A DNA stretch of 64,000 bases from Plutella xylostella (lineage: Eukaryota > Arthropoda > Insecta > Lepidoptera > Plutellidae), in the NCBI RefSeq assembly GCF_932276165.1, contig NC_064002.1:1674001-1738000 (forward strand), given 5' to 3'. The stretch's first letter is position 1, and each line of letters begins with the position of its first letter. This document shows positions 10,673 through 22,185 of the stretch, piece by piece. The position numbers and the translations under genes were made by a program. The notes beneath the pieces were generated by a model that was not told the DNA's origin, searched no databases, and worked only from the letters and a program-made list of their open reading frames with translations.

Positions 10673-11342
10673 AAGATATTTACAAAGTCGAAAGAATTTT
10701 TTAGTTATGAACTTTTCTAAATGGACATTTCGTGTTCCACCTAGACATTTTATTTGACAGCCGCCCAGCTGCCGTACTCATTCTAAAAACAACCAGATAC
10801 ACACCAGAGATTGCAAATAGTTGAACAACTATACTGTTTTATAAATAAAAACACTGTAATTGTATTTTACATTGCGTTAAGTTTAGGTATCTGACCATTG
10901 AAAAATGAGCGCTAAATAAATGAAAAATATCTGTCTCATGCTTTTAAACAAATCTGCAGATTTGCACAAACCCAAGCAGATCAACCACTCTTTGTTATAA
11001 AAGTGAAACGAAAGGGATTAAATGCATAAAGAGCTAAGTTAAGCTGCTGGATTTAGCTCCAACAAAGTATAACACTAACCGCAAGTACAAAGGAAACCAC
11101 GCGAGCGTAGCACTTGCACAATTTTGGCTCTCAAGCTTCGTCCACACTGAGCAAGCTTCCACAAAGCACAGATTCGTAGCTCACATAACTACGAGTAGCC
11201 TCACAAAGTCAGTATGCTCTACTCAAATGTGTGCTCTAGTCGTAATATAGCGTGGATCTAACTTTACAGCGAATGTAGGTTGAAAATAGCCAGTGCTACG
11301 CTCGCTAAAAGTACCAGGAAACAATGAAACAGAGGAACTCAC

Positions 11343-11571
11343 CGAATCGGTCATGCAGCAAATGGGGGCTGCCCTCCTGCAGGGCATAGTCGGCCTCGTC
11401 ATCAGCGGGAGCCGCCGCGCGCGCCCCGCACCAGGGCACGCAGCAGCGGAACACCCCGCCGCCCACCACCGTGGAGCCGGTGCCGCCCGCCCGCACTAGC
11501 CGCCCGCCCTCGCCTCCCACCACATGCGGACACACGCATTCACAACACAAGACACACACTTTGCACTTCAC
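11343..11571 (-). CDS. Host gene exon 1 or early exon (start unresolved)
   Basis: This is a GC-rich open frame on the minus strand that ends at a consensus donor (TTCG|GTGAGTTC). It joins in phase with the exon at 1318-1735. The frame reads through a Cys-rich start (KCKVCVLCCECVCPHVVGG), a Gly-rich stretch, then VFRCCVPWCGARAAAPADDEADYALQEGSPHLLHDRFG. It has no AUG. The first in-frame codon after a stop is GTG at 11571, and the AUG at 11575 belongs to an 11-codon frame that closes quickly. The true 5' boundary may therefore be an acceptor inside this block (for example near TGCCCTGCAG|GAGGGC), with the start codon in an upstream exon. The protein family is not recognised. The DDEADYALQEGSPHLLHDRFG part looks most like real coding sequence. 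Confidence 0.5.
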
Positions 11572-13823
11572 TCATGGTCCGCGCTCACTATCACTCGGCA
11601 CTTGTTTCTTTCCTTTTTTCACTGTTTAGACACTGTGGATTTGATGCGTCGGCGGGTTTATTAATAGTCGGCTATTAGCTCCAAAAGGTTAGGGGCAGGT
11701 GTGGTAAAGGTTGTCTGAAATTACGTTCACTTGAGTTCGTAATGCGTGAGGCCGTCGGCTTGGATTAGTAACGGCATTGTTTTTGTTTCATGGCGACCTA
11801 AAATATTAAAACATCGTTAGAAGAGATAATACGGTCGATAATATAACCGAATGCCGAGTCACTTTGCGTGATAAGTGGAAAATTGGAGCCTGTCAAACCG
11901 GAATGTCGCGCGGCGGCCAAAATCATTTTCAATCGAGATATTATGAAGCATACTGGAAACATTATTAATGTCACACTGCACGTATTCGCCACAATCTATT
12001 AATGACACAGCCACACGTAGGTTACTAAAAAATAAATAATTTACATATTCATATTCGTTTTATGTGACGTTTCGTTACCAATGATTTCAACATATCATAG
12101 ATTTGTATGACGTTTCGCAAATATTAGTTGGCATTAGGCCATCGTCGCTTCAGTACCTACATACACACTAAACCCAGACACATCCAGCGTATGATTTTTA
12201 CTTCTCCAGTGACATTGGACAGTTACATAAGTGTGTGTTTAGCCAATTTAAAATTGTCCGCAATAAAATTTCGGGTCACAGGAATCTAGGTCTATTCTAG
12301 ATCGTTTGCCAGCGAGCAAGCAATATGCTTTAAGCGGTAAAATTTCGATTATAAATTGGGGAATAACCTGCGAAACATTCATAATTCACGTTTTCCTGAT
12401 GTTTATCTTTTAATTACGCTTTCAGATGATGTAATTCATTATTCCTTCGGGGAAAACAGTTGTAAGAATCTTATGTAAAAATGTATGGTAGGCATAATTT
12501 ATTATTCCAGCTGGTAAGGCTAAGTTGCTCGACTGTAATAATTTATATGAACATAAATAGGTTAGGGTGGGATTATTATTGAGCTTTTACAAATGTTACT
12601 ATTCAGATATTTATAAAAATCTATACAATTCGTGTGTTGATCGTTTTAGCAAAATAATATAAGATAATTGAAATAAATCAGTTTTCATCATAATGCTACT
12701 AAGTTGTAGGGATAATAACAATTATGTATCATTTATTTAATGTTAATTCAAAACGCCGGTCTCTCTACAACAAAACCTGTTACATTGCCTCCACTCAATA
12801 GTTAGAGCTTTTGTAAACTACTTAGATCACAAAATGTGGCCAAAACCTCTTATTGGATACATACAGACCCCAACACACACACACACACAAGGACAAAAAC
12901 TTTGATCCCCTGAGGCAACACAAATAGGGAACTATTTCCCACAAAATGCGACCTTTTTGTAGCTTCCCGCACATAGCTGGTGATAAAATCGTGAATTACA
13001 CATAAAAAGGAGGATGTATGTTGCTAAGATGCTTTCAGCAGTCGTGTTATTCTTCATTAAAATACACAGTACTAGTGGCACTAATAAAATCATCACGCAC
13101 CCACAGCTTCTACTAAACTAATAGACGTTGATACCTATGTATAATTTAGATTTGGTGGGTACGCAGTAAAGTTATATAGGTTGCCATAAGCTTACAAATA
13201 ATAAAATATACATTTTTAATTAATATCTTTTATAATGAATACACAAACAATATGGAGGGTCTGAGCAATGAGTGAGCTTATTTTGAATAAGTTCAAGTTG
13301 ATATTTATATCTCTAAAATAATTATACACGTAAATGCCATCAGCATTTAGAGACATCATGGTCCTCACGATTTAAACTGTTTTCAAGGTAAGGTAAATTA
13401 TTATTATAAGCCTGTTATTATTTTTGGGGCAAAAGGGTCAAAGCCCTTTCGGCAAGCTTTAGGGATAAAATACTTACTTACCCTGGATATTTTCCTAAAC
13501 AAACATTTCGTATGATTCAACATTTGCATGATACATGGAATGGCGAAATAATGTAAACATACAGAGACCAAAAATTTACCTACCTATCGTTCAACATGAA
13601 AATTTCTATCGGCTTGCAAAACAAAAACAGATGGAGCACAAGCTTAAAAAAAATAGCGAAAAATCTTATTTTTTTTCCAAAAAGTACTTATCAGTTAAGG
13701 ACCGTATTCATACATAATGTAAATTATACAATAATAAACTAAACTACTGGATATTAAAAATAGCGTTAGCTGAAGGTTTATCGATTTTGGCTATTTCGAT
13801 TGATAATAAAGAAGCGACACTAA
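11572..13823. other. No gene seen
   Basis: AT-rich upstream or intronic sequence. The only notable item is a short (CA)n run near 12874-12890. There is no open frame of interest. Confidence 0.4.
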
Positions 13824-13972
13824 GGGCCAGTTTTTTGATCCCTAGTTAACTCAACCATTGGTAAAAAATGGCTACTATTAGTTAAAATACAACGAAATCC
13901 GTATGCAGCTGTCATGTTTGACAAGTGACTTGACTAATGGTTAAAGTTGACAACGGATCAAAAAACTCGGCC
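13824..13972. repeat. Harbinger-like MITE (TAA duplication)
   Basis: Inverted arms GGGCCAGTTTTTTGATCC and GGATCAAAAAACTCGGCC enclose about 110 bp. TAA lies on both sides (13821-13823 and 13973-13975). A three-base TWA duplication is characteristic of PIF/Harbinger elements. Confidence 0.65.
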
Positions 13973-15424
13973 TAAGTGCCTATGTTTAAGGGGATCCCTA
14001 AAGCTAAAATGCTAAAGTCGGCTTGATATACTTGATTAGATTGGAAAAACGGTGGCTTCTATCACATTGATAAAAATATATTTTGTAGCAGAGGGTATAC
14101 TGAACATGTTAGTTGCTTATAAATTGGTGCAGGATTATAATAAGTATGTTAAAAAAAATTGCAAACACACCATGTCTTTTGCCATTTTTTGACTTATTAT
14201 GAAAAAACCCTCGAAATCAGAGGGCCCATTTTCATGGAATCTTATATGTATGTGTAGGTAATTAAATTCTTAACAAAGTTACCTTAAAGAGTTGGATTTA
14301 ATGGACCAGAAGTCAACTTTTTTTGCAAAAAACTAATAAATTCCGGTTTAAAAATGATGACACCGTGACAGATTTCAGATTTCTTCAGTCGTCGCCCTGG
14401 TGGCGGCCTGTTAGGAGCGATACCCACGCCATTTTATTTTTTATCAAATATTTCACCAAAACTGATTAAATCAACAAATTATGACTACAAGTATTATAAT
14501 ACATATGCATTTGCTATGGAAAGTTAATTTTCTAATCATTTTAGATGCAGAAAAGCCGAAAATTCTTAGAAAACATTTCGCCTTTTCGATTTGTTTACAT
14601 TTTTTACTATAGAGTTACAGATGCATAGATAAAGGTAAACATTGCACATAATGACACTTATTAGATTCTCCGAATAAGAACTATACGGTCAATGCAGTAT
14701 GCCAAAGCGCGAGCCTGTTTATATTCTGAGGGGTAATTTATTTTATTTTAAGTTGTGTATGGTAGGTAAGCTACACAATATACAGGGTGTTGAAAAGTAA
14801 GTTCATAATTTGTTTTATTTGAAACCAAAAACCGTAGTTAATTAAAAATATATATATTTTAAGATGTGGTAGTCTGTACACTACAGGTTGTTAAAAATAA
14901 GTAAGTATTTTTAAAAATTGAAGATCTAAAATTTACATAATTTTTTAAATCTATTTAACAAGCTTTGCAAAAAAGCGGTTAAGTGCGACTGTATCTCGCC
15001 ATGAAAAAAATGAAATGTTTACTGTAGCTATGAATTTTATGCGTTACAAGTGGAATAAAATACCGCATAATATTATGTACAACTATGTAAGAGCCTAGTT
15101 TTTAAAAAAAAACTCATAAGAAAATATTAAATACACAGGTTTTTTAACCCCTGAAGGAAATAGAGGGGTGTTATAAGTGTAAGGGCTGAATTTTTTTTTA
15201 AAATTAGGGTGATAGGTAATGTATATTTTTAATGATTTTTTCAAATAGATAAATGTTATACCATTTTTAAATTGCCATAAAATTACCTATAGTTATAGTT
15301 ATAGAAAAGGGCAGGGCTACCAGTGCCCATTCGCCACTGCAACCTAAAAGATCTATAAATTATGACTCCCCATGCCGAGTCTCACTCTACAGGCCCAGGT
15401 CTTTTATAAACCTGATATTACCTA
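13973..15424. other. No gene; one weak transposon-end match
   Basis: AT-rich noncoding sequence. TACAGGGTGTTGAAAAGTAA at about 14780-14800 resembles the ACAGGATGTTGCAAAAA end of the 15425 family, but no partner end was found. Confidence 0.35.
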
Positions 15425-15685
15425 TACAGGATGTTGCAAAAAGGGTATACTGTGCCGAAAGGGTTTGACTCAGGGGTTATTCTGAACAACTTTTGTTCTC
15501 CAAGTTTTGGAAATTCTCGAAAAATAAATTCGGTCTCTATAGTAAAAAGTCACGTGATCGAATAAGTTTCTATGTAAAAGGTTTTGCTACGTGAATTTTC
15601 AAAATTGTAGAAGAAAAGTGGATCAGAATGGCACCTAAATCCACTTTTGGCTAAGCTTTATACCCTTTTTTTCAATACCTTGTAT
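15425..15685 (+). repeat. MITE family ACAGGATGTTGCAAAAAGG, copy 1
   Basis: The left end, TACAGGATGTTGCAAAAAGG, is inverted at the right as CCCTTTTTTTCAATACCTTGTA. The interior holds a GCCGAAAGGG segment, CTGAACAACTTTTGTT, GTCACGTGATC and TTTTCAAAATTG landmarks, shared with 17495-17725 and 27298-27482. Confidence 0.65.
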
Positions 15686-16289
15686 AAAATATCGTCAGCG
15701 TCACCTTAGATCGTAATCATCGTAACTCCTCGTGACCAAATTTTAGAGGAGACAAAAATACTGTTTTATTTGTAGTTCTAGTTGGCATACTACCCACCTA
15801 AAGTTTTTTTTAACTAGCCTAAAAATGATTTGTTTAGACAGTCTATCTTCCTGTTCAACCGCAGCCTGAGTGCCAGTGACTCAATGACTGAAAGGAGGCC
15901 ATTAGTGCTCCTAAATAAATAAAGCAGGCCTGTAGATTATCTTTCAGTGTACCGACACATCTGATTGCTGTAAGAGCCTAATAAGCTCTTCGAACGAGTC
16001 ATACCTCTGTGGTGGTACGGTTTCGACCTTTCGGACAGTCAGTTTGGCATCCGAAATGCGGATTCGAATAGTGGGTACAATACTTTGCGTTCGTTCACTG
16101 TCGGAGCAGGATAAGAACCACGGGCGAGTTGTTGCGCTGGCTGTTTGCTTAAAAATAGTAACCGCGTTCAACTCTATCCCCTAGAGGGCGAACCTTTAGG
16201 GCGGCTCTTGTATACCATCACTTGTCTTCTCTATCTCGTCATCTGCAGAAAATTGACAGAGGTCATACGTGTCTAACAAGTACATTAAG

Positions 16290-16470
16290 GATGCGAAAAG
16301 AGAGGGTTTGTTTTCACTGAAGAAGTTCAGTTGCGGAGTTCCACAGCGGTAGGTCTTGGACCCCTCTGCTGTGGAACTTGGCATACAACGCGGTCCTGCA
16401 AATCAAGCTCGCAAACGGCGTTAGCACAGTGCATTTTTCTAATGTCACACAGGTCGTGAGGTAGGCTGAG
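16290..16470 (+). pseudogene. Decayed R1-like LINE reverse transcriptase fragment
   Basis: In one frame the sequence reads KKFSCGVPQR followed by a stop. After a one-base shift it reads GPLLWNLAYNAVLQIKLANGV. Together these give the GVPQGSVLGPLLWNIAYDAVL-like RT motif 5 region of R1-clade LINEs. The frameshift and stop within 20 codons, and the lack of the catalytic YADD, mark a dead relic. Flanking sequence at 15940-16290 and 16470-16790 is unusually GC-rich for the area and may belong to the same decayed element, but I cannot align it. Confidence 0.5.
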
Positions 16471-17393
16471 AGCCTCCTTCGGGGATGACATCCCAATGAT
16501 TCATTACGAAAAAATTGCTGCAGCTGTGCTCGCCATGCAGTGCATGGGCTACTTCCGAATCTGGGGGGCTGTTGCAAAGGAGTCCGTTGCCTCTATACGG
16601 TACGGGTTCCGTGCGATCTATGATCCTTCCGGGAGCACCTGTCTTGTCAAGTCGAAGAGAATGGCTCGTATTCGACGCAACCTGCAGTACTGGTGGGATT
16701 GGTTGGAGGACAGGACAGCAGGAAGCTGCAGCAGCCGTCATGCTGTGATTCGACGCATAGATGCAAAAAAAAGTTGAAAGTAACTTCATGTTAATAAAAT
16801 ATTAGATCTTAATTTAACAACATAACATTGCAAAAAAAAATTAACATTGTTGAGTATGTTATTGTAATTTACTAAAGTAGTAATAAAAACAAAGGCTTAT
16901 TGCATAGTTTTCGTTCACGTTCGCCTACATCGCACGTTGTATATGAGAATAAAGGGTATAATTACTAAGTTTTCTTGTTTAAAAATCACGGTTTGGGGTT
17001 TAGAGGAAAACAAATGGTAAAATGCGGAATACAGTTTTTTTTTTCGAATAAAGAGGAAAACATGTGAATTCAAAAAACGTTTCTATTGACACCAAAGAGT
17101 ACTTTTCGCCGAGAAAAGTGGAGTTACAATGTTTGCGATCTAAAGTGATGATAGAACTAGAACTTATTTTTTCAGTTCACCTGCTGTTGAGTGAAATCGT
17201 AATTAGGTAAATGACTCCTTGACATGAAAATAACTTTTTTTTTATAATCGTTATAACAAAACCGTTTTTTTTAATACAGCAATATTTGTAGGTGTACTTA
17301 CAGTGAGCAAAAGAGCGCAGCAAGGTGTAAATTTTTTGGTTTTTAAGAAACAAAAATATTATTTCTATCATATCCCAAATACACATAAGTACT

Positions 17394-17446
17394 TAAAAAA
17401 AAATACACACTCTCGCCTTGTACTAATGTACCCTTGCGGGGGTACT
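17394..17446 (-). repeat. SINE-1b 3' end fragment
   Basis: It carries the family end, TACACACTCTCGCCTTGTAC followed by TAATGTACCCTTGCGGG, after an A run. GTACTTA occurs on both sides (17386-17394 region and 17441-17447), consistent with a short target duplication around a severely truncated copy. Confidence 0.5.
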
Positions 17447-17494
17447 TACATGTTATTATTTTTCTGGTGACCTCCCCATATCCCTTTGCCAGCT

Positions 17495-17725
17495 ACGTAA
17501 CCTTTTGTGACACCCTGTATATGCAGAGTTCTGCAAACTACTGTTCTGCTTTTGAAACACCAAAAAAAAAACAGGTAGTCTAACTAAAAGGTCACGTGAC
17601 CAAAAAAAAATTATATGAAGAAGCGTTTTTTTCATGAATATAAAAAATTACGTAGGATAAAAGTTTTTCAGAGTGACGCCTGAGTAACGCCCTTTCGGCT
17701 AACTATACTTTTTTTATTACACGGG
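17495..17725 (-). repeat. MITE family ACAGGATGTTGCAAAAAGG, copy 2
   Basis: In inverse orientation to copy 1 it shares GGTCACGTGACC, AAAAGTTTTTCAGAGTGACG and CGCCCTTTCGGCTAACTATA. Related ends (AACACCCTG, and TTTTTGCAACAACCTGTATA) continue to 17886, so the stretch is probably two nested or abutting copies. Confidence 0.5.
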
Positions 17726-17889
17726 GGCAGAGTTTAATACAACACCCTGAACTATTAAACTCTGATAATATTTTCGCGATTTTTTTACATTCTGATTTCA
17801 TTTCCTGGCTTAGAAATAACATCAATAACATGCTGCACACGTAGGTTTCGGCATAGTATTAAACCCTTTTTGCAACAACCTGTATAAAT

Positions 17890-20120
17890 ATCGGCACGGG
17901 TACGACTTTATATATAATTAATTATTAAATATTAAAAATACTTTCAAATAAAAATAAATATTTTCGTATCACAAAACAATATTACTTACTTAGTATATTT
18001 TTAACAAAGTGGCATGTCTTCACTTTTATGTTTTCGAGTGCTATGTTAAAATTTCATGTCATTGTCCGTAGAACGCCCCGCATACCTCAACCCCCCCTCA
18101 CTAGATTTGACAGATTCTGATTTTCTTCCAGCTTTAGTGACAGCCTTAAATACATTTTTTTTTCAATAACCATACCTAATATGATTTTTTATCTAGGTAC
18201 ATAATTAATATATTGGTGTAATGTTGTTAAGATTGCGCAAAATAAATGGCATGCTCATAGAAAAATACTCACATGTTCATCAATTTCATCATCAAGTAAC
18301 CTGAACTCTTTGGTAAACTATTTAAACATATTTTAGTTTTAGGTATAATGTAAAATATTTAGGTAACTTTTACACCTTTTGGCACCTTTACGACTACAAC
18401 ACAGCCATGTAGTCTATTTACAAAAGGTCACATTCCCAAACCATCTTACAGCGATCAATATGAACCACAAGACACAATTATCCAATGACCTAAAACAAAC
18501 AGGCAGGTGAAAACAGGCGTCGCTCCGGCGAGATGAACAAAAATAAACACGCGCCTGGCGGGTCACTCTATACTGACGAAAAACGAACGAACGAGAGCTG
18601 TCGTACAATCGGCACGTTTTATATTTATACAAAGAGGTAGAGTCGTGGCTCCCGCAGTAACTTCGTTTTTCGTATTATACAGTGACCCCCCTGTCCCGTA
18701 TCATGGCGTAAATTGTTACACGAATGTACTAAATTCTTCGCGACGTAACAAATTTATTATGACGTTAATTCGTACAAATTATTTTAGAACAAATTCTGCG
18801 GGGAGTGTTACGAGAAATATGAACTGTCTGGCTGATGGATCGGACTTGCTAGATCCTAAAAAGATTACTGTCGTATCTCTACCGTAATTTATGTTGTAAT
18901 TACGAAATATCTCAGGTACGCCATTCTACAGCCTTTTTCTGTTCACTTTTTGAATGTTTTTATTGATTAACACCGTGGGTTATACTCTATTATCGTACCT
19001 ACAAAAGTTATGAAAATACACTCGGGTGTTATGAAAAAGTTAGGTGCCAGTATACACGGCAACCATCCTAAACTGAAAAAGATACCCAACCAGAGCCAGA
19101 TTAATGAAGCTGTCTGAATATTGAAAAATATGAGTATAGGCACTTTATGGGTGGAACTTTTTCATTGCTCGCGAGTGTGTTATACAACAAGCCCAATCAT
19201 TAAACATACGACCAGCATATCATACGTCGGCCATTGATAACTCATCTCACTGACGAATCTCTTTCTTCTTTTAAATGTAGAGTTAAACTTTACTTTTTCA
19301 CCGATACGCTCAGAAGAGTGAGTTAAATATACCATATTATTCTACATTTCAACTAACAGTCAACATTATCTCAGGTTCGTGTCGACAAACCACGTGTGAA
19401 GTGTATTTTGATATTATGGGCGTGCACAAACCTATACACCTACACTATATAATTAACGTGGCGAGGGTATTTTTAGCCGAGCCACGGCACATGCAGTATT
19501 CTTATCTATTGGAATCAGAAAATAAGCCATGGCAGAGTCAGATAACACAAATCACTCTTTGGTTATTTATAAAAGTAGAAGTGAATAACACTATAATAAC
19601 TTATGGGTGGCTTGTTTTCTGTAAAGCCAGTTAGCTCTACATTATAGGCAAGAGTGTATAGAGTAATTTTTGTGCAAGAGAGTCTTTTTTGTGTAATAAT
19701 CAAATTGATGCATAAAAAAAACTTTGAAATATATTCTATTATGACCCGTTTTTTTCGTGAATGCAGTTTTGTGACCTAATGTTTGGCAGCTTAGTGTACC
19801 TTGAAACTGTGATGAGTGTGGTTTAAACACTTCATATAATGAGGCAAAATAGTAACAAACGGTAGCTTGTTGCCCTAATCAGGTCGTGCCCATGGTGTAT
19901 AATTATCTAGAAATGCGGTAGCGTGACAATCTAATAATTATATTAACAGAAATAAACAGAATTCAATTATCCTTGAAACTTTATGTCACCTTTTCATGCA
20001 CGAAAAATTTACAAGATAAGTTAATTTTATTAAATTAACAAATTTAATTAAAAAAAACAAGTAATAAAGGATGGATTATTTGATTCAATTATGACGAAGC
20101 TTGCCTGCTGATCTATAATA
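17890..20120. other. No gene; scattered remnants
   Basis: AT-rich noncoding sequence. The right end of an ACTCACGGGCAATG-family MITE lies at about 19150-19183 (GGTGGAACTTTTTCATTGCT followed by CGCGAGTGTG). A mildly GC-rich patch at 18510-18660 is considered under findings. Nothing else stands out. Confidence 0.4.
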
Positions 20121-20372
20121 ATAATAATAATATGTGGGGACATCTTCACACACGGCCATCCAACCCCAAGCTAGGCAGAGCCTGTGTTATGGGTATCGGA
20201 CAGCTGATATATGTACACAAATACATAGATAGATACATATTAAATATAAATATCAACACCCAAGACCCGAGTACAAATATTTGTCTTTAAACAAATATCT
20301 GCCCCAGCCGGGAATCGAACCCGGGACCTTCGGCATAGTAGTCAGGGCCACTAACCACTACGTCATTCGACT
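20121..20372 (-). mobile_element. SINE-1a (tRNA-derived), near full length
   Basis: Read on the minus strand, a tRNA-like head (GTAGTGGTTAGTGGCCCTGA, then B box GGGTTCGATTCCCGGCTGGG) is followed by CAGATATTTGTTTAAAG. The body includes ATATCAGCTGTCCGATACCC and a GCTTGGGGTTGGATGGCCGT block. It ends in (ATT)n. The same body sits at 41905-42040, while 38534-38802 has the same head with a different body. Confidence 0.8.
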
Positions 20373-20507
20373 ATGTATTACCCGACTACGGTAAAGAAAA
20401 TCGGCATGTATAATACAGCAAGATAGTGCCGTTCTCCGAAACTTAGTTGTTTGTCGTTTAGCGCAACCCCCAAAAGAAGAGCCGCAGTCGAGTAAAAAGC
20501 TCTTTAA

Positions 20508-20643
20508 GGGCCACTTGCACCAACATATTAAATCTAGATTTAGTGTTAAATCTCGATTTAGTGTCAAATTTTATATGGACTGACGTTTCTTAAATCGAGA
20601 TTTGACACTAAATCTAGATTTAATATGTTTCTGCAAGTGGCCC
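20508..20643. repeat. Harbinger-like MITE, nearly palindromic (TAA duplication)
   Basis: The arms GGGCCACTTGCACCAACATA and TATGTTTCTGCAAGTGGCCC are inverted, and pairing continues through AAATCTAGATTTAGTGTTAA to the centre. It is almost a perfect foldback of 136 bp. TAA flanks both sides. Confidence 0.75.
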
Positions 20644-22099
20644 TAAATATGTTACAGGTTACAAGCAAGCGGTTGCAATATAAATTATAAACAAGATTAG
20701 CGTTGACAGATTATACATAAAACAATGAAACTCAATTTTCAATGATGGACAGGAATCCATTGTTCTTATTGATGTTGTGGGAAAGCTATTTTTATTTGCA
20801 CAACAATGAAAATATGTTTTAATTGATGCCAAGTAACTTAAATACCGTTATTACTAGGGGCAGTAGTTGATCAGGCAACTGCTCGCCTCTCAATAGATTG
20901 GTTACGGAACTGTATAGCAGTACAAATAAAACTGATTCGTTACGTATCTTAATTTAATGAATAAAATAATTACTTATAGATTATGATAAAATTCAAAATA
21001 TGTAGGTATAGGATATCCTTTCTAACCAATGTTAGTTACCATAATAAATTATTTTTTTCACGTTTTTATACCTATACATTTTCACATGTTCAGAAGTTTA
21101 AGTTTGGCGAAGAATAGAGAGGAGTATGCAGAGCTGACCGCCAACCTCCAGTAGTGGAGAGGCACCAGAACAAGAAGAAGAAGTTTAAAACCTATTAAAA
21201 TGATTTTGTGACGTAACTTTATGTATCTGTTTGCTTCTCCACATGTATGTACGCCCACTGTACAGGTACAGTGCCACAAACGTATCTGTTTCGGTGAAAG
21301 CTCAAGTAAATGCCTAATATTTTTTTTTTTTTTTTTTTTTTCTCCCTGGCAACCCTACGAACCGGGTGTCAAAAAAACAGCTGAGTTAATTTATTTTAAT
21401 ATTACTAAATTTAATGTCTAATTACGTATAAAACTAGTGTTAACTTAAAGAATATAGTGTTATACAGCTGTGCAAATGAAGACAAGCCTTCAAAACCCTG
21501 AAATAAAACACTTACGGGACTCGGATATTTGAAGCAACGGCACCTGTCAAAGTTCGAATTTGCCAACGGATATCTATCAGGGGAGTATTGTTAAAATTAC
21601 ATATTTTTACTAGTATTACTCATTTAAAATCATAAACACTAAATTATTTAATCATTATTCATTAGTTTGCTGCATACGTGAAATGTTTTTCACACTTCCT
21701 TAACCCACTTTTAGACTTTGTCATTTTCAAACTTTGTTGTTTTCATTTCTAATTTTCAAACTTTCTATTAGCTTTTGTATCCCTTATTCCCTATTCTTAC
21801 TATATCATAGTCTCCACCTACTTAATTGCTATTAGTACTTCATTGAATAATGATCAAGTGATTGTTTTTTGGCTTAAAGTTTACATAATTCTAAGTCAAT
21901 AATACCACTGAGTACCTATTCATTTAAGTAACATATTATGCATATTACTCGCTCCCCACCTATAGTTTGTGTTCATGACTACATTGTTTATGATAACTAA
22001 CAAATAAGTTACCTTTTGATCATTTTTACATAGACTTACAATATATTACTTAATAATTATTATAACCTATTGGTATCTGGTTTGATCAAGTTATACCTA
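20644..22099. other. No gene; LINE C-terminus relic and poly-T tract
   Basis: At 21108-21184 the plus strand reads LAKNREEYAELTANLQ, a stop, then WRGTRTRRRS, which resembles the C-terminus of insect LINE ORF2 proteins. A 20-plus-base T run at about 21320-21341 is followed by TCCCTGGCAACCCTACGA, similar to the LINE 3' end at 36780-36885. The rest is AT-rich and featureless up to the LINE at 22.1 kb. Confidence 0.45.
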
Positions 22100-22185
22100 A
22101 AGAGGGTTATTTTGTGTCTTGGATAATCATCTTCTCGGTTCTACCTATCAAGATACTAACGGGTAACCCCGGTTGGTTTTCAGAG

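Larger units (their letters stand above)
1736..11342 (-). other. Intron (9.6 kb) of the minus-strand host gene
   Basis: This is the interval between the donor at 11342-11341 and the acceptor AG at 1737-1736 of the two inferred host exons. It contains the repeats listed separately: 2608-2725, 3534-5236, 6389-6526, 7072-7199, 7503-7932, 8361-8467, 9285-9355, 9617-9954 and 10470-10672. I see no gene in the remaining AT-rich stretches (1740-2600, 2730-3530, 5240-6380, 6530-7070, 8470-9280 and 10675-11340). Confidence 0.5.

Noticed and set aside
16445..16789. 114-codon minus-strand frame
   Set aside because: It overlaps other frames in a decayed GC-rich block, and no domain or LINE motif is read in this orientation.
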